64,000 nt of DNA from assembly GCA_033283165.1 (NCBI GenBank), contig JAWMQL010000003.1, positions 1 through 64,000 on the forward strand, in the 5' to 3' direction. The notes beneath the pieces were generated by a model. The model was not told where the DNA came from, did no database searches, and saw only the letters and a list, made by a program, of their open reading frames with translations. Origin of the DNA: JAWMQL01 sp033283165. Lineage in GTDB: Bacteria > Pseudomonadota > Gammaproteobacteria > Pseudomonadales > Halieaceae. Positions within the stretch are counted from its first letter, which is position 1; each line of letters opens with the position of its first letter. Positions 63,033 to 64,000 of this stretch are shown here, piece by piece. Both the position numbers and the translations under genes were made by a program.

Positions 63033-64000
63033 GTGACTACGCAACTCAAGGAACTGACTGACGGTACTGTCCGCGGCCAATACGCCGCGGGATTCGAACC
63101 GGTAATCGACGCCTTCCGCCTAAATCTGGAAGAACACGGCGACATCGGGGCCGCCGTCTCGCTCTACCGCCACGGTGACTGCGTGGTCGATCTCTGGGGT
63201 GGACTGGCCGACGCCGATGCCGGCAAACCCTGGCAACGGGATACGATTGTCATCGCGTTCTCGGTCGCCAAGGGACCCACCGCCACCTGTATCAACCGCC
63301 TGGTCGAGCAGGGGCAACTGGATATCGACCTGCCCGTGGCTCACTACTGGCCCGAGTTCGGCGCCAATGGCAAGGACGGCATCACCACCCGCATGGTGCT
63401 GTCCCACCGGGCCGGCCTGGCGGCGGTGGATGCGGAGTTGAGCCTGGAGCAGGTGCTGGCCTGGGACCCGGTAATCGAGGCCATCGCCGCCCAGGCGCCC
63501 AACTGGGAGCCGGGCAGCTGCCACGGCTACCACGCCCGCTCCTACGGCTGGATCCTCGGCGAGATCCTGAAGCGGATCACCGGGCAGACCCTGGGCAGCT
63601 ACTTCGAGCGGGAGATCGCCCGGCCCCTGGGCCTGCGCTTCTGGATCGGCCTGCCGGAAACCGAGTTACAACACTGCGCCCGCCTGATCCCACCGGCAGG
63701 GGGCAGCGCCGCCGTGGCCGACCTGCTGGGCGCGGACAGCCTCACGGCACGGGTCATGACCGGCCCGAACCAGCTGTTTGGCTATAACGACATGTGGAAC
63801 CGGCCGGCCCTGCTGCAGGCGGAGCTACCCTCCTCCAACGGCGTCGGGGATGCCCGGTCCCTGGCCCGGCTCTACGCCGCGGTCAGTGGTGATATCGAGG
63901 GCGCACAGGTACTGGGGAGCGACCAGCTGGCCGCCGCCTGCGAGCCACAGTCCCGCGGGCCGGATACGGTGATTTTTCACGAGACCTGTTTCGGCCTGGG
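63033..64000 (+). CDS. beta-lactamase-family serine esterase, 3' end beyond window
   Basis: A GTG at 63033 with TAGGGA upstream opens a frame that continues to the right edge (about 322 residues visible). The class C beta-lactamase-like Ser-x-x-Lys motif is in IAFSVAKGPTA, and the Tyr block is in GYHARSYGWILGEILKRITG. ITTRMVLSHRAGLAAVD is typical of EstB-type esterases, as are LNLEEHGDIGAAVSL and VDLWGGLADADAG at the start. It cleaves carboxyl esters rather than beta-lactams in known relatives. No signal peptide is seen. The C-terminus, with the HxG-type motif, is missing from the window. Confidence 0.9.
   Translation, partial: MTTQLKELTDGTVRGQYAAGFEPVIDAFRLNLEEHGDIGAAVSLYRHGDCVVDLWGGLADADAGKPWQRDTIVIAFSVAKGPTATCINRLVEQGQLDIDLPVAHYWPEFGANGKDGITTRMVLSHRAGLAAVDAELSLEQVLAWDPVIEAIAAQAPNWEPGSCHGYHARSYGWILGEILKRITGQTLGSYFEREIARPLGLRFWIGLPETELQHCARLIPPAGGSAAVADLLGADSLTARVMTGPNQLFGYNDMWNRPALLQAELPSSNGVGDARSLARLYAAVSGDIEGAQVLGSDQLAAACEPQSRGPDTVIFHETCFGL

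Noticed and set aside
1..64000. CRISPR arrays and rRNA genes
   Set aside because: No regularly spaced repeats of 24-40 bases and no rRNA-like sequence seen.

Overview
The window is high-GC gammaproteobacterial DNA. The gene content (TonB receptor, several glycoside hydrolases, Baeyer-Villiger monooxygenase, CoA ligase and SDR genes, CHASE2 kinase with FecR) resembles marine Cellvibrionales/Halieaceae, but that placement is an inference. About 55 genes are described, together with four or five decayed ones.

Region 1 (1-17.5 kb) is a sugar-release block. It holds the 3' end of an L-rhamnose isomerase gene, an FMN 2-hydroxyacid dehydrogenase, a ThuA-like protein, a GH78 alpha-L-rhamnosidase, an SGNH esterase, a GH43-like lipoprotein, an alpha/beta hydrolase and a GH3 beta-glucosidase. 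Mixed in are broken genes: a GMC oxidoreductase tail, a LysR fragment, a multiply disrupted acyl-CoA dehydrogenase and an 18-codon dioxygenase remnant. Region 2 (17.6-24.9 kb, minus strand) is a compact operon: a GH106 rhamnosidase followed by DUF1592-type, DUF1552-type and unknown secreted proteins.

Region 3 (25.1-39.8 kb) looks like aglycone catabolism: TonB receptor, crotonase, three SDR/MDR-type oxidoreductases, Dabb-like and VOC proteins, acyl-CoA synthetase, TetR regulator, a BVMO of the 4-hydroxyacetophenone monooxygenase type, a putative HxD...H dioxygenase and an HSL-type esterase. Six near-identical 12-bp palindromes (core CTTAYAKRTAAG) lie upstream of genes in regions 1 and 3. They suggest one TetR-controlled regulon. 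Together the regions read as uptake and breakdown of a rhamnosylated natural product: the sugars are released and fed into rhamnose catabolism, and the ketone- or ring-bearing aglycone is oxidised, cleaved and activated to CoA esters. The substrate is unknown.

Region 4 (about 39.85-50.37 kb) is a lower-GC integrated element beside tRNA-Arg(ACG). It carries a serine resolvase, an M41-like peptidase, a SpoT-like HD hydrolase, convergent small and large terminase genes, an unknown HTH-like protein, a RepA-like AAA ATPase, a zinc/TOPRIM primase, an AlpA-like regulator and a tyrosine integrase. No capsid or tail genes are present, so it resembles a satellite or phage-plasmid-derived island.

Region 5 (50.4-64 kb) is ordinary chromosomal sequence: FAD-linked oxidase, TauE/SafE permease, a RAYT-type 29-bp hairpin, a repeat-rich lipoprotein, a response regulator-FecR/LysM-CHASE2 kinase operon, an HExxH lipoprotein, an alpha/beta hydrolase, an M28 peptidase and a truncated beta-lactamase-family esterase at the right edge.
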